Source: Streptomyces sp. L-9-10 (GTDB taxonomy: Bacteria > Actinomycetota > Actinomycetes > Streptomycetales > Streptomycetaceae). From it: a stretch of 64,000 nt of DNA. Each line of letters starts with the position of its first letter. Position 1 is the stretch's first letter. The DNA is taken from contig NZ_PHRF01000164.1 in NCBI RefSeq assembly GCF_004151105.1, positions 1 through 64,000 on the forward strand. Reading direction: 5' to 3'. The notes beneath the pieces were generated by a model. It saw only the letters and a program-made list of their open reading frames with translations, ran no database searches and was not told where the DNA came from. A program made the position numbers and the translations under genes. Positions 16,521-24,125 of the stretch are shown in pieces.

Positions 16521-18242
16521 ATGGCTCGACACCTCATCACCAGCGCCCTTCCGTACATCAACGGGATCAAGCACCTGGGCAACATGGTGGGGTCCATGCT
16601 CCCGGCGGATGTGTACGCGAGGTACCTCCGCCAGCGCGGCCACGAGGTCCTGTACATCTGCGCGACCGACGAGCACGGCACCCCCGCCGAGCTGGCGGCC
16701 AAGGAAGCGGGCGTGCCGGTCGACGCCTTCTGCGCCGAGCAGCACGACGCCCAGAAGGCGATCTACGACGGCTTCCAGCTCGCCTTCGACTACTTCGGCC
16801 GCAGCTCCTCCGCGGAGAACCGCGAGATCACGCAGCACTTCGCGCGCCGGCTGAAGGAGAACGGCTTCATCGAGGAGCGGGCGATCCGCCAGGTCTACTC
16901 GATCGCCGACGGCCGCTTCCTGCCGGACCGCTACATCGTCGGTACGTGCCCGCACTGCGGCTACGACAAGGCCCGCGGCGACCAGTGCGAGAACTGCACG
17001 CGCGTCCTGGACCCGACGGATCTGATCAACCCGCGCTCCGCGATCAGCGGCAGCAGCGAGCTGGAGGTCCGCGAGACCAAGCACCTCTTCCTCCTCCAGT
17101 CGAAGCTGGCGGGCGAGGTCGAGAGCTGGATCGACGCGACGAGCGAGGAGTGGCCGCAGCTGTCCTCCTCCATCGCCCGCAAGTGGCTGACCGAGGGCCT
17201 GCACGACCGCGCGATCACCCGCGACCTGGAGTGGGGCGTACCGGTCCCCGCCGACGCGTGGCCGGAGCTGGCCGCCGAGGGCAAGGTCTTCTACGTCTGG
17301 TTCGACGCGCCCATCGAGTACATCGGCGCGACGAAGGAGTGGTCCGACCAGGACCCGGCGAACCGCGACTGGAAGTCCTGGTGGTACGAGGCCGACGACA
17401 CGGTCCGCTACACCGAGTTCATGGGCAAGGACAACGTCCCGTTCCACACGGTGATGTTCCCGGCCACCCAGCTCGGCACGCGCGAGCCGTGGAAGAAGGT
17501 CGACTACGTCAAGTCCTTCAACTGGCTGAACTACTACGGAGGCAAGTTCTCCACCTCGCAGAAGCGGGGCGTCTTCACCCACGACGCGCTGGAGATCCTG
17601 CCCGCCGACTACTGGCGCTACTTCATGATGGCGAACGCGCCCGAGTCGGACGACACGTCGTTCACCTGGGAGCACTTCACGGCGACGGTCAACAAGGACC
17701 TCGCCGACACCCTCGGCAACTTCGTGAACCGCGTCCTGTCCTTCTCGCGCAAGCGCTTCGGCGACGCGGTGCCGGCCGGCAAGCCGGCGGGCGAGGCGGA
17801 GGCGAGGCTCGGCGACGAGATCGCGGGGCTGCTCGCGGAGTACGAGGGCCACATGGAGACGCTCCAGTTCCGCAAGGCCGCCGCCGCGCTGCGCGCCCTG
17901 TGGTCCGCGGGCAACTCGTATCTGGAGGAGAAGGCTCCCTGGCTGGAGATCAAGTCCGACGAGGAGGGCGCGGCGCTGACCCTGCGGACGGCGATGAACC
18001 TGATCCACCTGTACGCGGTGATCTCCGAGCCGTTCATCCCGGCGTCCGCCAGGGCGATGCGGGGGGCGTTCGCGCTGACCGACGACACGGCGCGCTGGGT
18101 CACGGCCGAGGAGGCGAAGGCGCTGGCGTCCGTTCCGGCCGGTACGGCGTTCACCGTCCCGCCGGTGCTCTTCGCCAAGATCACCGATGAGGACCTGGCC
18201 GTGTACCGGGAGCGCTTCGGCGGCGAGGACCCGGCGGCGTAA
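16521..18242 (+). CDS. metG: Methionyl-tRNA synthetase
   Basis: 573 aa, class I aminoacyl-tRNA synthetase charging tRNA-Met. The HIGH-equivalent is HLGN in INGIKHLGNMVG near residue 18. A zinc knuckle CPHC...CENC lies at about 143-159. The WFDAPIEYIGA motif is present, and the KMSKS loop is KFSTS at 342-346, the variant used by one MetRS subtype. The C-terminus is an anticodon-binding helical domain with no EMAP-type appendix. GGGAG precedes the ATG. Essential housekeeping gene, apparently monocistronic, closed by a strong terminator. Confidence 0.98.
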   Translation: MARHLITSALPYINGIKHLGNMVGSMLPADVYARYLRQRGHEVLYICATDEHGTPAELAAKEAGVPVDAFCAEQHDAQKAIYDGFQLAFDYFGRSSSAENREITQHFARRLKENGFIEERAIRQVYSIADGRFLPDRYIVGTCPHCGYDKARGDQCENCTRVLDPTDLINPRSAISGSSELEVRETKHLFLLQSKLAGEVESWIDATSEEWPQLSSSIARKWLTEGLHDRAITRDLEWGVPVPADAWPELAAEGKVFYVWFDAPIEYIGATKEWSDQDPANRDWKSWWYEADDTVRYTEFMGKDNVPFHTVMFPATQLGTREPWKKVDYVKSFNWLNYYGGKFSTSQKRGVFTHDALEILPADYWRYFMMANAPESDDTSFTWEHFTATVNKDLADTLGNFVNRVLSFSRKRFGDAVPAGKPAGEAEARLGDEIAGLLAEYEGHMETLQFRKAAAALRALWSAGNSYLEEKAPWLEIKSDEEGAALTLRTAMNLIHLYAVISEPFIPASARAMRGAFALTDDTARWVTAEEAKALASVPAGTAFTVPPVLFAKITDEDLAVYRERFGGEDPAA

Positions 18243-18268
18243 CGCGCGCCTGCCCCTGAGCGGCGAAC

Positions 18269-18308
18269 GGGCCCGGGACTCGGACGAGTACGTCCGAGTC
18301 CCGGGCCC
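18269..18308 (+). terminator. metG terminator
   Basis: A perfect 18-bp stem (18269-18286 with 18291-18308) with a 4-nt loop AGTA, starting 27 nt after the stop and followed by TTCG. It is followed by GCGCGTACGGAACGG-type tandem repeats up to the convergent lipoprotein gene, for which it may also serve. Confidence 0.9.
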
Positions 18309-18394
18309 TTCGCGCGTACGGAACGGTGCGCGTACGGAACGGGACACGTACGGAGCGGGCGGGGCGGGCGGAGCGGGCGCCTTCGTACGTACCG

Positions 18395-19219
18395 TCAGTC
18401 GCTGAGCGAGTCCGCGTCGCCCATCACCACGATCGGCCGCTTCGCCGGGTCCAGCATCCGCAGCAGTTGCTTCATCCGCCCGCGCGGCAGTGAGACACAA
18501 CCCTGGGTGGGCCCGCCGTGGTCCACATGGAGCCAGATGCCGCCCCCCTTGTCCTCGCCGAGCGGCCGGGTCCAGTCGAGGGGTGTGGTGCCGGACAGCC
18601 GGTTGTAGTTGATCGCGACCACGTAGTCGAAGGACCCCGCGAGCGCCTCGCCCTCGAAGCCGTCGCCCGACGCCTCGAAGGCGGAGCCGCGGTCGTACGG
18701 GAGCTTCGTGCCCGGGTTGGCCAGCTTGCCGCCCGCGTCGGTGAGGTCGAACACCCCGATGGGTGAACGCAGATCGCCCTGGAAATGGTCGTCGGTCCAG
18801 CCGCGCACGGCGTTGTGGGCGGGCCAGACGTCCGAGACGGCCTGCCAGCCGGTGACCGGATCGCGCTCGTAGACGACGAGGGAGGACGTGCTGGAGTCGC
18901 GCTCCATGCCGGTCACCACGACCGCCTGGGACGCCTGCGGGGAGATCTTGGCGCGGGTCGCGGGACCGAGCTCGGGGATCTCCTCCGGCTGGACGCTCTG
19001 TGCCTCGGGGGCGGACCGGCCCGTGGCGCCGCCGGTGGTACCGGCGCCGGCCGCGGCGCCCTTGTCCTTCGCGGCCGTCCCGCCCGGCGCCGAGCCCACG
19101 TTGTCCGCGTGGTCCGTGGCGCCGCCGAAGCCCGAGCAGCCGGTGAGCAGCAGGCCGGTCGCCAGCAGCGCGGCGATCAGCGGTCTTCCGCGGACAGGGC
19201 GGACAGGGCGCACAGACAT
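18395..19219 (-). CDS. L,D-transpeptidase (YkuD) lipoprotein
   Basis: 274 aa. A type II signal with lipobox LLTG-Cys at about 25-28 makes it a lipoprotein. An Ala/Gly/Thr linker follows, then a YkuD-type domain ending in HVDHGGPTQGCVSLP with catalytic Cys241 and His at 231/234. The domain normally makes 3-3 peptidoglycan cross-links or attaches proteins to the wall. The motif has Gly-Pro-Thr-Gln before GC instead of the commoner Ser/Thr-His, so strict enzymatic assignment is moderate. It lies 14 nt downstream of the anti-sigma-like gene and may be in the SigE transcript. Confidence 0.82.
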   Translation of the reverse strand: MSVRPVRPVRGRPLIAALLATGLLLTGCSGFGGATDHADNVGSAPGGTAAKDKGAAAGAGTTGGATGRSAPEAQSVQPEEIPELGPATRAKISPQASQAVVVTGMERDSSTSSLVVYERDPVTGWQAVSDVWPAHNAVRGWTDDHFQGDLRSPIGVFDLTDAGGKLANPGTKLPYDRGSAFEASGDGFEGEALAGSFDYVVAINYNRLSGTTPLDWTRPLGEDKGGGIWLHVDHGGPTQGCVSLPRGRMKQLLRMLDPAKRPIVVMGDADSLSD

Positions 19220-19232
19220 GTACGGGCCTCTT

Positions 19233-20177
19233 TCATGTCGCGTTCTGGGGATGCGCGGTGGTTACGGATGCGGTCAGGTCGCTCGGGTCGGTCACAGGTC
19301 CTCTGCCGAAGTCTGCGCCGGTGACCATCGCGCGGGCGCCCTCGACGGTCCCCGGCGCGTCGCCCGCGACGCACAGGGTGACGATGACCGCCGAATCGGG
19401 GGCGGGGGCGCCACCGATCAGTCCGGTGAACTCCTGGGTGCCCATGACCTCCCGGCAGGCCGGGGAGGGACTGTCCGACGGGTACAGCACCGGCGGATCC
19501 TCGGCCTTGGCCGACAGACCGGCCCCTTGGTGCGCGACCAGCGTGAGCAGAGCGCCGCCGGGCCGGAGGGCCTGCACCGGAAGGCACAGGCTCCGGTCCT
19601 CCCCGGAACAGGACTGTTCGTACGGGACGAACCGCTGGGTCGAGACGAAGCCGCGGGCCGGCTGCTTGTACCGGGCGTCCTCCGGCACGTCGAGGGCCTG
19701 CCAGGTGTCGGGCAGCCGGAGAAGAAGACCGGCCACATGTGCGAAGCGCGTCCGCTGGGCCTGCTCGTCGCCGGCCGACGGGGACGAGCTGTCCGGGACC
19801 GGGGCGAGCGAGGGGCCGGTGGCCGGTGGCCGGGTGGGCGGAGCCGCGGTGACCGAGGGGGCGGAGGCCGCGGGGGGCGTGGACTCCTCCCCGGCACGCA
19901 GCACGCCGGGGAGCAGCGTGCCGGCGAGGGCCAGTCCGGTCACGGTCGCCGCGGCCCCGGCCGTACGGCGCCGGCGGCGGTTCCGGGCGACCCGTTCCCG
20001 TACCTCGCGCAGCCGTCCCTCGGGGGCGGGCAGCCGGGGCACGGCCCTCTGCAGCAGGATCCGCAGCTCCCGCTCGTCCTCCGCGCCCGGTCCGCCCGTC
20101 CCATCCATCCTGTCCGTCCCGTCCGTTCCATCCGTCCTGTCCGTCCCGTCCGGCCAGGAGTCACCCACAGCGGTCAC
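19233..20177 (-). CDS. Membrane protein partner of SigE-type sigma factor
   Basis: 314 aa from GTG (an internal GTG three codons later is also possible). The N-terminal 30 residues are a Asp/Gly/Thr repeat (DGTDRTDGTDGTD). A cytoplasmic helical segment (RELRILLQRAVPRLPAPEGR) and Arg-rich stretch precede one transmembrane helix (about 72-92). A Pro/Ser linker and a 150-residue extracytoplasmic domain with four Cys follow. The layout is that of a membrane anti-sigma or accessory factor. Its 5-prime end overlaps the sigma gene by 17 nt, so coupling is likely. I see no ZAS/His-Cys3 motif. Confidence 0.7.
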   Translation of the reverse strand: MTAVGDSWPDGTDRTDGTDGTDRMDGTGGPGAEDERELRILLQRAVPRLPAPEGRLREVRERVARNRRRRRTAGAAATVTGLALAGTLLPGVLRAGEESTPPAASAPSVTAAPPTRPPATGPSLAPVPDSSSPSAGDEQAQRTRFAHVAGLLLRLPDTWQALDVPEDARYKQPARGFVSTQRFVPYEQSCSGEDRSLCLPVQALRPGGALLTLVAHQGAGLSAKAEDPPVLYPSDSPSPACREVMGTQEFTGLIGGAPAPDSAVIVTLCVAGDAPGTVEGARAMVTGADFGRGPVTDPSDLTASVTTAHPQNAT

Positions 20178-20670
20178 CGCCTTCCACGAAGGCGGGCAGC
20201 GCGACGCGCAGGGAGCTCAGCGCACGCGCCGCCTGGCTCTTGACGGTGCCGGGGGTGCAGCCGAGGGTCGCCGCGGTGTCGTCGACGCTCAGGTCTTCGA
20301 AGTAGCGCAGTACGACCACCGCGCGCTGCCGCACCGGCAGCGCGCGGACCGCGGCGGCCAGCGACTGTTCCAGATCCACCTCGGCGTACGCGTCGAACGT
20401 TCCCACCGCGTCCGGGACTTCGCCGTACGGCAGCTCGCCCCGCCAGCGCCGCCGCCACCAGGAGGCGTGCAGGTTCACCAGCGACTTGCGCACGTACGCC
20501 TCCGGCCGGTCCCCGGCGATCCGCGGCCACTTGGGCCACACCTTCGCGAGGGTGCTCTGTAGCAGGTCCTCGGCGAGATGCGCGTCCCCGGTCAGCAGCC
20601 AGGCCATCCGCAGGAGCCGCGGCCCCCGGGCGGCGACGAATGCCTCGAAGTCGCCGTCGCCCGGGTCCAT
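20161..20670 (-). CDS. SigE-family ECF RNA polymerase sigma factor
   Basis: 169 aa from MDPGDGDFEAF, with GAGG upstream of the ATG. Region 2 contains LLRMAWLLTGDAHLAEDLLQ and region 4 contains LPVRQRAVVVLRYFEDLSVD followed by the helix-turn-helix LGCTPGTVKSQAARAL. No region 3 or 1.1. This is the actinobacterial SigE-family ECF type. It directs transcription of a small regulon and is presumably held by the membrane protein encoded downstream. A possible self-target promoter is listed at 20713-20739. Confidence 0.92.
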   Translation of the reverse strand: MDPGDGDFEAFVAARGPRLLRMAWLLTGDAHLAEDLLQSTLAKVWPKWPRIAGDRPEAYVRKSLVNLHASWWRRRWRGELPYGEVPDAVGTFDAYAEVDLEQSLAAAVRALPVRQRAVVVLRYFEDLSVDDTAATLGCTPGTVKSQAARALSSLRVALPAFVEGGDRCG

Positions 20671-20712
20671 TGTCCTGCCCTCGCCATTCCGTTCGGATTT
20701 CCACGCCAATGA

Positions 20713-20739
20713 AACGCGGTGGGGCGGCGATCAGGTTGC
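20713..20739 (-). promoter_or_regulatory. Possible ECF-type promoter of the sigma gene
   Basis: On the minus strand GCAACC (20734-20739) and CGTT (20713-20716) are separated by 17 nt, resembling the ECF consensus GGAAC-N16/17-CGT. The site lies about 43 nt ahead of the sigma ATG. The spacing fits; the -35 match is partial. Confidence 0.35.
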
Positions 20740-20774
20740 CTCGGGGCGATGAACGTCCCGCGTCATGGATCACG

Positions 20775-20803
20775 TTGTCCACATCCGGAGCGTTGTGTAC
20801 CGT
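20775..20803 (+). promoter_or_regulatory. Sigma-70-type promoter for doxX-like gene
   Basis: TTGTCC (20775-20780) and TACCGT (20798-20803) with exactly 17 nt between them; the predicted start is near 20810, about 72 nt before the ATG. Confidence 0.55.
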
Positions 20804-20881
20804 CGTCAGGAGCAGTGTTTGAACTCTCAAGCACAGGTTCCGTCCCCCATGACCCCCCACACCTCAGGAGAGAACACGCTC

Positions 20882-21445
20882 ATGTCCTCCCCCCTTCGCA
20901 CCACCGCCGGCCCGCTCACCCGCACCTCCGAGGCGACGCCCGCCCCGCACGCCGCCTCGCCGCACGCCTACGACGCCGGACTGCTGCTCCTGCGCGTCGT
21001 CCTCGGGCTGACGATGGCCGCGCACGGCAGCCAGAAGCTGTTCGGCTGGTTCGGCGGCGGCGGTATCGACGGCACCGGAGCCTTCTTCACCCAGAGCGGC
21101 TACCCCAACGGCAAGGCACTGGCCGTCGTGGCCGGTCTCACGGAGACCTTCGGCGGCCTGGGCCTGGCCCTCGGCCTGCTCACCCCGCTCGCGGGCGCCG
21201 CGGTGGTCGGCACGATGGTCAACGCGCTCGCGGTGAAGGGCTTCGGCAGCTTCTTCGCGCCGACCGGCATCGAGTACGAACTCCTCCTGACCGCCGGCGC
21301 CGCCGCCCTCGCCCTCACAGGACCGGGCCGCCTCGCCGCGGACCGCTACCTGCCCTGGGTCAGGTCCCACCGCCTGGCCTACGGCGCGGCGGCCCTGGCC
21401 CTCGGCCTCCTGATCGCGGCGATCACCCTCCTGCTCCGCAACTGA
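20882..21445 (+). CDS. DoxX family membrane protein
   Basis: 187 aa from MSSPLRTTAG; GGAG lies 11 nt upstream. About 30 residues of Thr/Ala/Pro-rich N-terminus are followed by the DoxX core: LLLRVVLGLTMAAHGSQKLF, WFGGGGIDGTGAFFTQSGYP, then four transmembrane helices in total. DoxX proteins are membrane subunits linked to redox or thiosulfate:quinone chemistry and oxidative stress; the exact reaction here is unknown. Confidence 0.9.
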   Translation: MSSPLRTTAGPLTRTSEATPAPHAASPHAYDAGLLLLRVVLGLTMAAHGSQKLFGWFGGGGIDGTGAFFTQSGYPNGKALAVVAGLTETFGGLGLALGLLTPLAGAAVVGTMVNALAVKGFGSFFAPTGIEYELLLTAGAAALALTGPGRLAADRYLPWVRSHRLAYGAAALALGLLIAAITLLLRN

Positions 21446-21659
21446 CCCACCACCCCGAACTCGGACACACGCCGCCCCGGGCGCCGCACGGAAGTGGCCC
21501 CGGGGCGGCGTCACACCCAGGGCGACTCCGGGAATCCTGGCGTTTTGTCGCCGGTTTCCCGTTCCGTCAACCTTGATCCCTTGACCGCCGGGGCCTGGGC
21601 CCAGGAGCATCGAACGTCACTCCAAGTAGCGAGTGGGCACGGGAGAGAGGGACCAGGCC

Positions 21660-21851
21660 ATGAAGGTCACCAAGCTGGTCAGTACGTGCGACATCAAGGA
21701 CTGCCCGACGCTGTACGCCACCGACCGGGACACGCTGTTGGTACAGGGGAAGACGCCGACCGACCACGGGCTCCAGCTACCCGCCCATGAAAACCTCGTG
21801 GAGATTCCGATGGATCTTGTCCGAAGGGCGATTCGTGAGCAGCTCATCTAG
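21660..21851 (+). CDS. Small protein, first gene of DUF6879 cassette
   Basis: 63 aa (MKVTKLVSTCDIKDCPTLYA). It has a CDIKDCPTLYATDRDTLLVQG core with two Cys, then GLQLPAHENLVEIPMDLV and REQLI. I recognise it as a recurring small protein encoded ahead of DUF6879 genes in actinomycetes, but it has no assigned function. Its last 17 nt overlap the DUF6879 start. AGGG lies upstream of the ATG. Confidence 0.75.
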   Translation: MKVTKLVSTCDIKDCPTLYATDRDTLLVQGKTPTDHGLQLPAHENLVEIPMDLVRRAIREQLI

Positions 21852-22359
21852 GACGCTGGGGGAGCTCTTCGACACCTTCGAGCGGGAAGCCTTCCGGCTG
21901 GAGACTCTGAGCGACTACAGCGGGTCCGGCAACGTTGCCTCCTACCAGGAATTCCTTGCCGGTAAGCGTCAGCCGGACGACTACAACTCCGCCTGGGTGA
22001 ACGAACTCCGCTCGCACACGTCCCTGGGGAAACGCGTGTACCGGGTACACATCCTGTCCCGGCCGCTGAGCCCCTACCTGCGTTTTGAACTCGGCTGGGG
22101 ATACCGGAAGAACATGAGCGGTGGCGAGGAGTTTTTCATCCTCGACACGACAACCCGGCCGAACCCGCTCCCCGACGTGCCCGATTTCTGGTTCTTCGAT
22201 TCAGCGGCCACCGCGGTCCTGAGCTACGACAAAGCCGGCGCGTTCCTCGGCTCCGAGGTGCTGGGAGCCGAACGGGCACCGGAATTCGCCGCATATCGCG
22301 AAACCGCCCTGGCCGGGGCCGAGCCGTTCACCGACTGGTGGGCCACGTACGGGGAGTGA
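21835..22359 (+). CDS. DUF6879 family protein
   Basis: 174 aa from a GTG with GAAGGG 7 nt upstream, giving MSSSSRTLGELFDTFEREAF. It has a soluble alpha/beta appearance: FRLETLSDYSGSG, GKRVYRVHILSRPLSPYLRF, DFWFFDSATA-like and TDWWATY segments are the DUF6879 hallmarks. Molecular function unknown. It overlaps the small protein upstream by 17 nt and the XRE gene downstream by 4 nt (GTGA), so the three are a tightly coupled unit. Confidence 0.85.
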   Translation: MSSSSRTLGELFDTFEREAFRLETLSDYSGSGNVASYQEFLAGKRQPDDYNSAWVNELRSHTSLGKRVYRVHILSRPLSPYLRFELGWGYRKNMSGGEEFFILDTTTRPNPLPDVPDFWFFDSAATAVLSYDKAGAFLGSEVLGAERAPEFAAYRETALAGAEPFTDWWATYGE

Positions 22360-23186
22360 ACAGGGCGCAGTTGGGGGCAGCACTGCGGGCGCTGCGCAGG
22401 GCATCCGGAAAGGAGGCCAAGGCGGTGGCCCGCGGTGCCCTGATGTCCCCGTCCAAGCTGTCCAAGATCGAGAACGCGAAGCTCGCGCCCAGCGCGGCGG
22501 ACGTGGAACGCATCCTGAGTGCCCTCGGCGTGTCGGACGAGGTCAAGGCGGAGTACACGGAGGCCTCGCGGGCGGCGGCAACGGAAGCCACGGCGTGGAG
22601 ACTGCTGAGACGCACCGGGGTTCACCGGGGACAGCACGCCGCCAAGGCGCTCGAGGCCCAGATGTCGACGTTGCGGCTGTTCCAGCCCGCACTGGTGCCA
22701 GGGCTGCTCCAGACGCCGGAGTACATCCGGGCGGTTCTGCGGCGGCACGGCCTGACCAAGGATTCTCTCCTCCGTACGATGAGTGGCCGCATTGACCGGC
22801 AGGCGATCCTCTACGACGACACCAAGTCGCTGCGGTTCCTGATCACCGAGCCTGTCCTGCGCTGGCGGATCGTACCGGCCCGGATGATGGCCGCCCAGTT
22901 GGACCGGATCGTCTCGATTTCGAGGCTGACGCACGTCGATATTCGGGTGATCCCCCTCGGCACACGGCAGCAGGACTTCGCCGGCCATGCCTTTGTGATC
23001 CGGGACGACCGGATGGTCACCGTGGAAACGGTTCACGCGGAGATGGTCGTCACGGACCCGAGGGATATTCAGCTGTATGCCCGGAAGTTCGAGGGGTTCG
23101 AGAAGACAGCCCTTTCCGGTGAGGCAATGCGAAGTCTGGTCGAAGGAATCCGAGACGAATTCTTGCAGGAACAGGAAACCGGGTAG
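22356..23186 (+). CDS. XRE-family regulator with DUF5753 (Scr1-like)
   Basis: 276 aa from the GTG that overlaps the DUF6879 stop. A GTG six codons upstream is equally open but gives no better ribosome site. The HTH is at about 5-58 (SPSKLSKIENAKLAPSAADV). The DUF5753 domain carries LVPGLLQTPEYIRAVL, and later DIRVIPLGTRQQDFAGHAF. It is third in the cassette; a DUF397 remnant follows 58 nt downstream. Likely the DNA-binding member of the cassette. Confidence 0.88.
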   Translation: MNRAQLGAALRALRRASGKEAKAVARGALMSPSKLSKIENAKLAPSAADVERILSALGVSDEVKAEYTEASRAAATEATAWRLLRRTGVHRGQHAAKALEAQMSTLRLFQPALVPGLLQTPEYIRAVLRRHGLTKDSLLRTMSGRIDRQAILYDDTKSLRFLITEPVLRWRIVPARMMAAQLDRIVSISRLTHVDIRVIPLGTRQQDFAGHAFVIRDDRMVTVETVHAEMVVTDPRDIQLYARKFEGFEKTALSGEAMRSLVEGIRDEFLQEQETG

Positions 23187-23243
23187 TTCAACATTTCCAT
23201 CGGGCCGATGATTATCACGTTCGGACCGACGGAAGGAATACTC

Positions 23244-23472
23244 GTGGACAACGGAACCGACCTTTACTCTCTCGATCTCGGCGGCGTGGAATTCGCGAGG
23301 GCCTGCGGATGAAATACACACCCCGACGGCGAATCGTGCGTGACTCTCGCCCGCATCGGAGAGGACGCCTGGGCGATGGGCGACAGCAAGCGGCCGGGCG
23401 CCACTGCGGTTCACGACCGCCGAGCTGGGAGCGGCGGGCATCGACCCGGCGCGCTTCGGGCTCTCGGCCTGA
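23244..23472 (+). pseudogene. Broken DUF397 gene (nonsense plus frameshift)
   Basis: A GTG with AAGGA upstream opens MDNGTDLYSLDLGGVEFARA, then Cys-Gly and an in-frame TGA at 23310-23312. The same frame continues NTHPDGESCVTLARIGEDAW, AMGDSKRPGAT, a textbook DUF397 sequence. At about 23403-23409 the frame must change by one to recover RFTTAELGAAGIDPARFGLS and a stop at 23470-23472. The nonsense codon is one base from GGA, and the frame break looks like a small deletion where family members have Pro-Leu. Two lesions make true inactivation likely, although sequencing error must be excluded. Confidence 0.75.
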
Positions 23473-23478
23473 CCCCCT

Positions 23479-23524
23479 CCGGCCGGCCCCGGCCTCCTGG
23501 CCGCGGGCGGCCGGGGCCGGCCGG
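23479..23524 (+). terminator. Terminator of the DUF6879/XRE cassette
   Basis: A perfect 16-bp GC stem (23479-23494 with 23509-23524), a 14-nt loop, then TCCTTCTCC. It starts 6 nt after the DUF397 remnant. Confidence 0.75.
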
Positions 23525-23563
23525 TCCTTCTCCTCGGCACCGCACACGACAGGACAGCAGCAC

Positions 23564-24055
23564 GTGCACCACCATGGCTATGCGTGGACAGGTCCGAAAC
23601 ATCGCTTCGACCAAGACGGCTCCCGGCGCCCACCAGGACTCCATCCGCCCCTCGCCGGTAGCAGACCGGAGCTGCTCCAACGCTGTCGCGACGTGGCCGC
23701 GGAGTTCCCCGTATCCGAGGTGCCCCCCATCCAGACGGCGCACTGGCTCATGAAGCCCCCGGCAGCGATCCGGGGTACGTGGGAGGAACCAGAACGAGCG
23801 GTGGCATGGATGAAGAAGCAGCTGGCAGCGTATGCGCCCCGTTTCGATTCCCCGGCGTACCGGGACGGCGGGCACCTGACCTTGTTGGCCGACTCCGCTG
23901 CCGAACGGCTCGGCTGGGGTGGTGACGTCTCCCTGGGCTTCTACCTCGAACGCCCCGCGTTTCTGTCGCTGGCCCTGGTCACCTGCTCTCCGAACCGCGC
24001 CGCTCCCGCGCTCGCCTGTCCCGCTCGCGCTCCCGCCGCGGCGACGACGCGGTGA
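23564..24055 (+). CDS. Conserved hypothetical protein (HHHGYAWTG N-terminus)
   Basis: 163 aa from a GTG with AGGA 9 nt upstream, giving MHHHGYAWTGPKHRFDQDGS. Conserved-looking blocks are CRDVAAEFPVSEVPPIQTAH, GTWEEPERAVAWMKKQLAAY and WGGDVSLGFYLERPAFLSLA, ending with TCSPNRAAP. I recall similar Streptomyces proteins but no named domain. The GC pattern and codon use fit a real gene better than either overlapping frame. It lies between two terminators, so it is monocistronic. Confidence 0.65.
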   Translation: MHHHGYAWTGPKHRFDQDGSRRPPGLHPPLAGSRPELLQRCRDVAAEFPVSEVPPIQTAHWLMKPPAAIRGTWEEPERAVAWMKKQLAAYAPRFDSPAYRDGGHLTLLADSAAERLGWGGDVSLGFYLERPAFLSLALVTCSPNRAAPALACPARAPAAATTR

Positions 24056-24076
24056 TCCCGTACCCCGGCACGCCAA

Positions 24077-24106
24077 GGGGCCCGGAACCACACGGTTCCG
24101 GGCCCC
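24077..24106. terminator. Bidirectional terminator before aspS
   Basis: A perfect 13-bp stem (24077-24089 with 24094-24106) with loop ACAC and a TTC tail on the + side. It lies between convergent genes, 19 nt past the aspS stop, and probably serves both. Confidence 0.85.
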
Positions 24107-24125
24107 TTCGGGTACGGCGGGGGGG

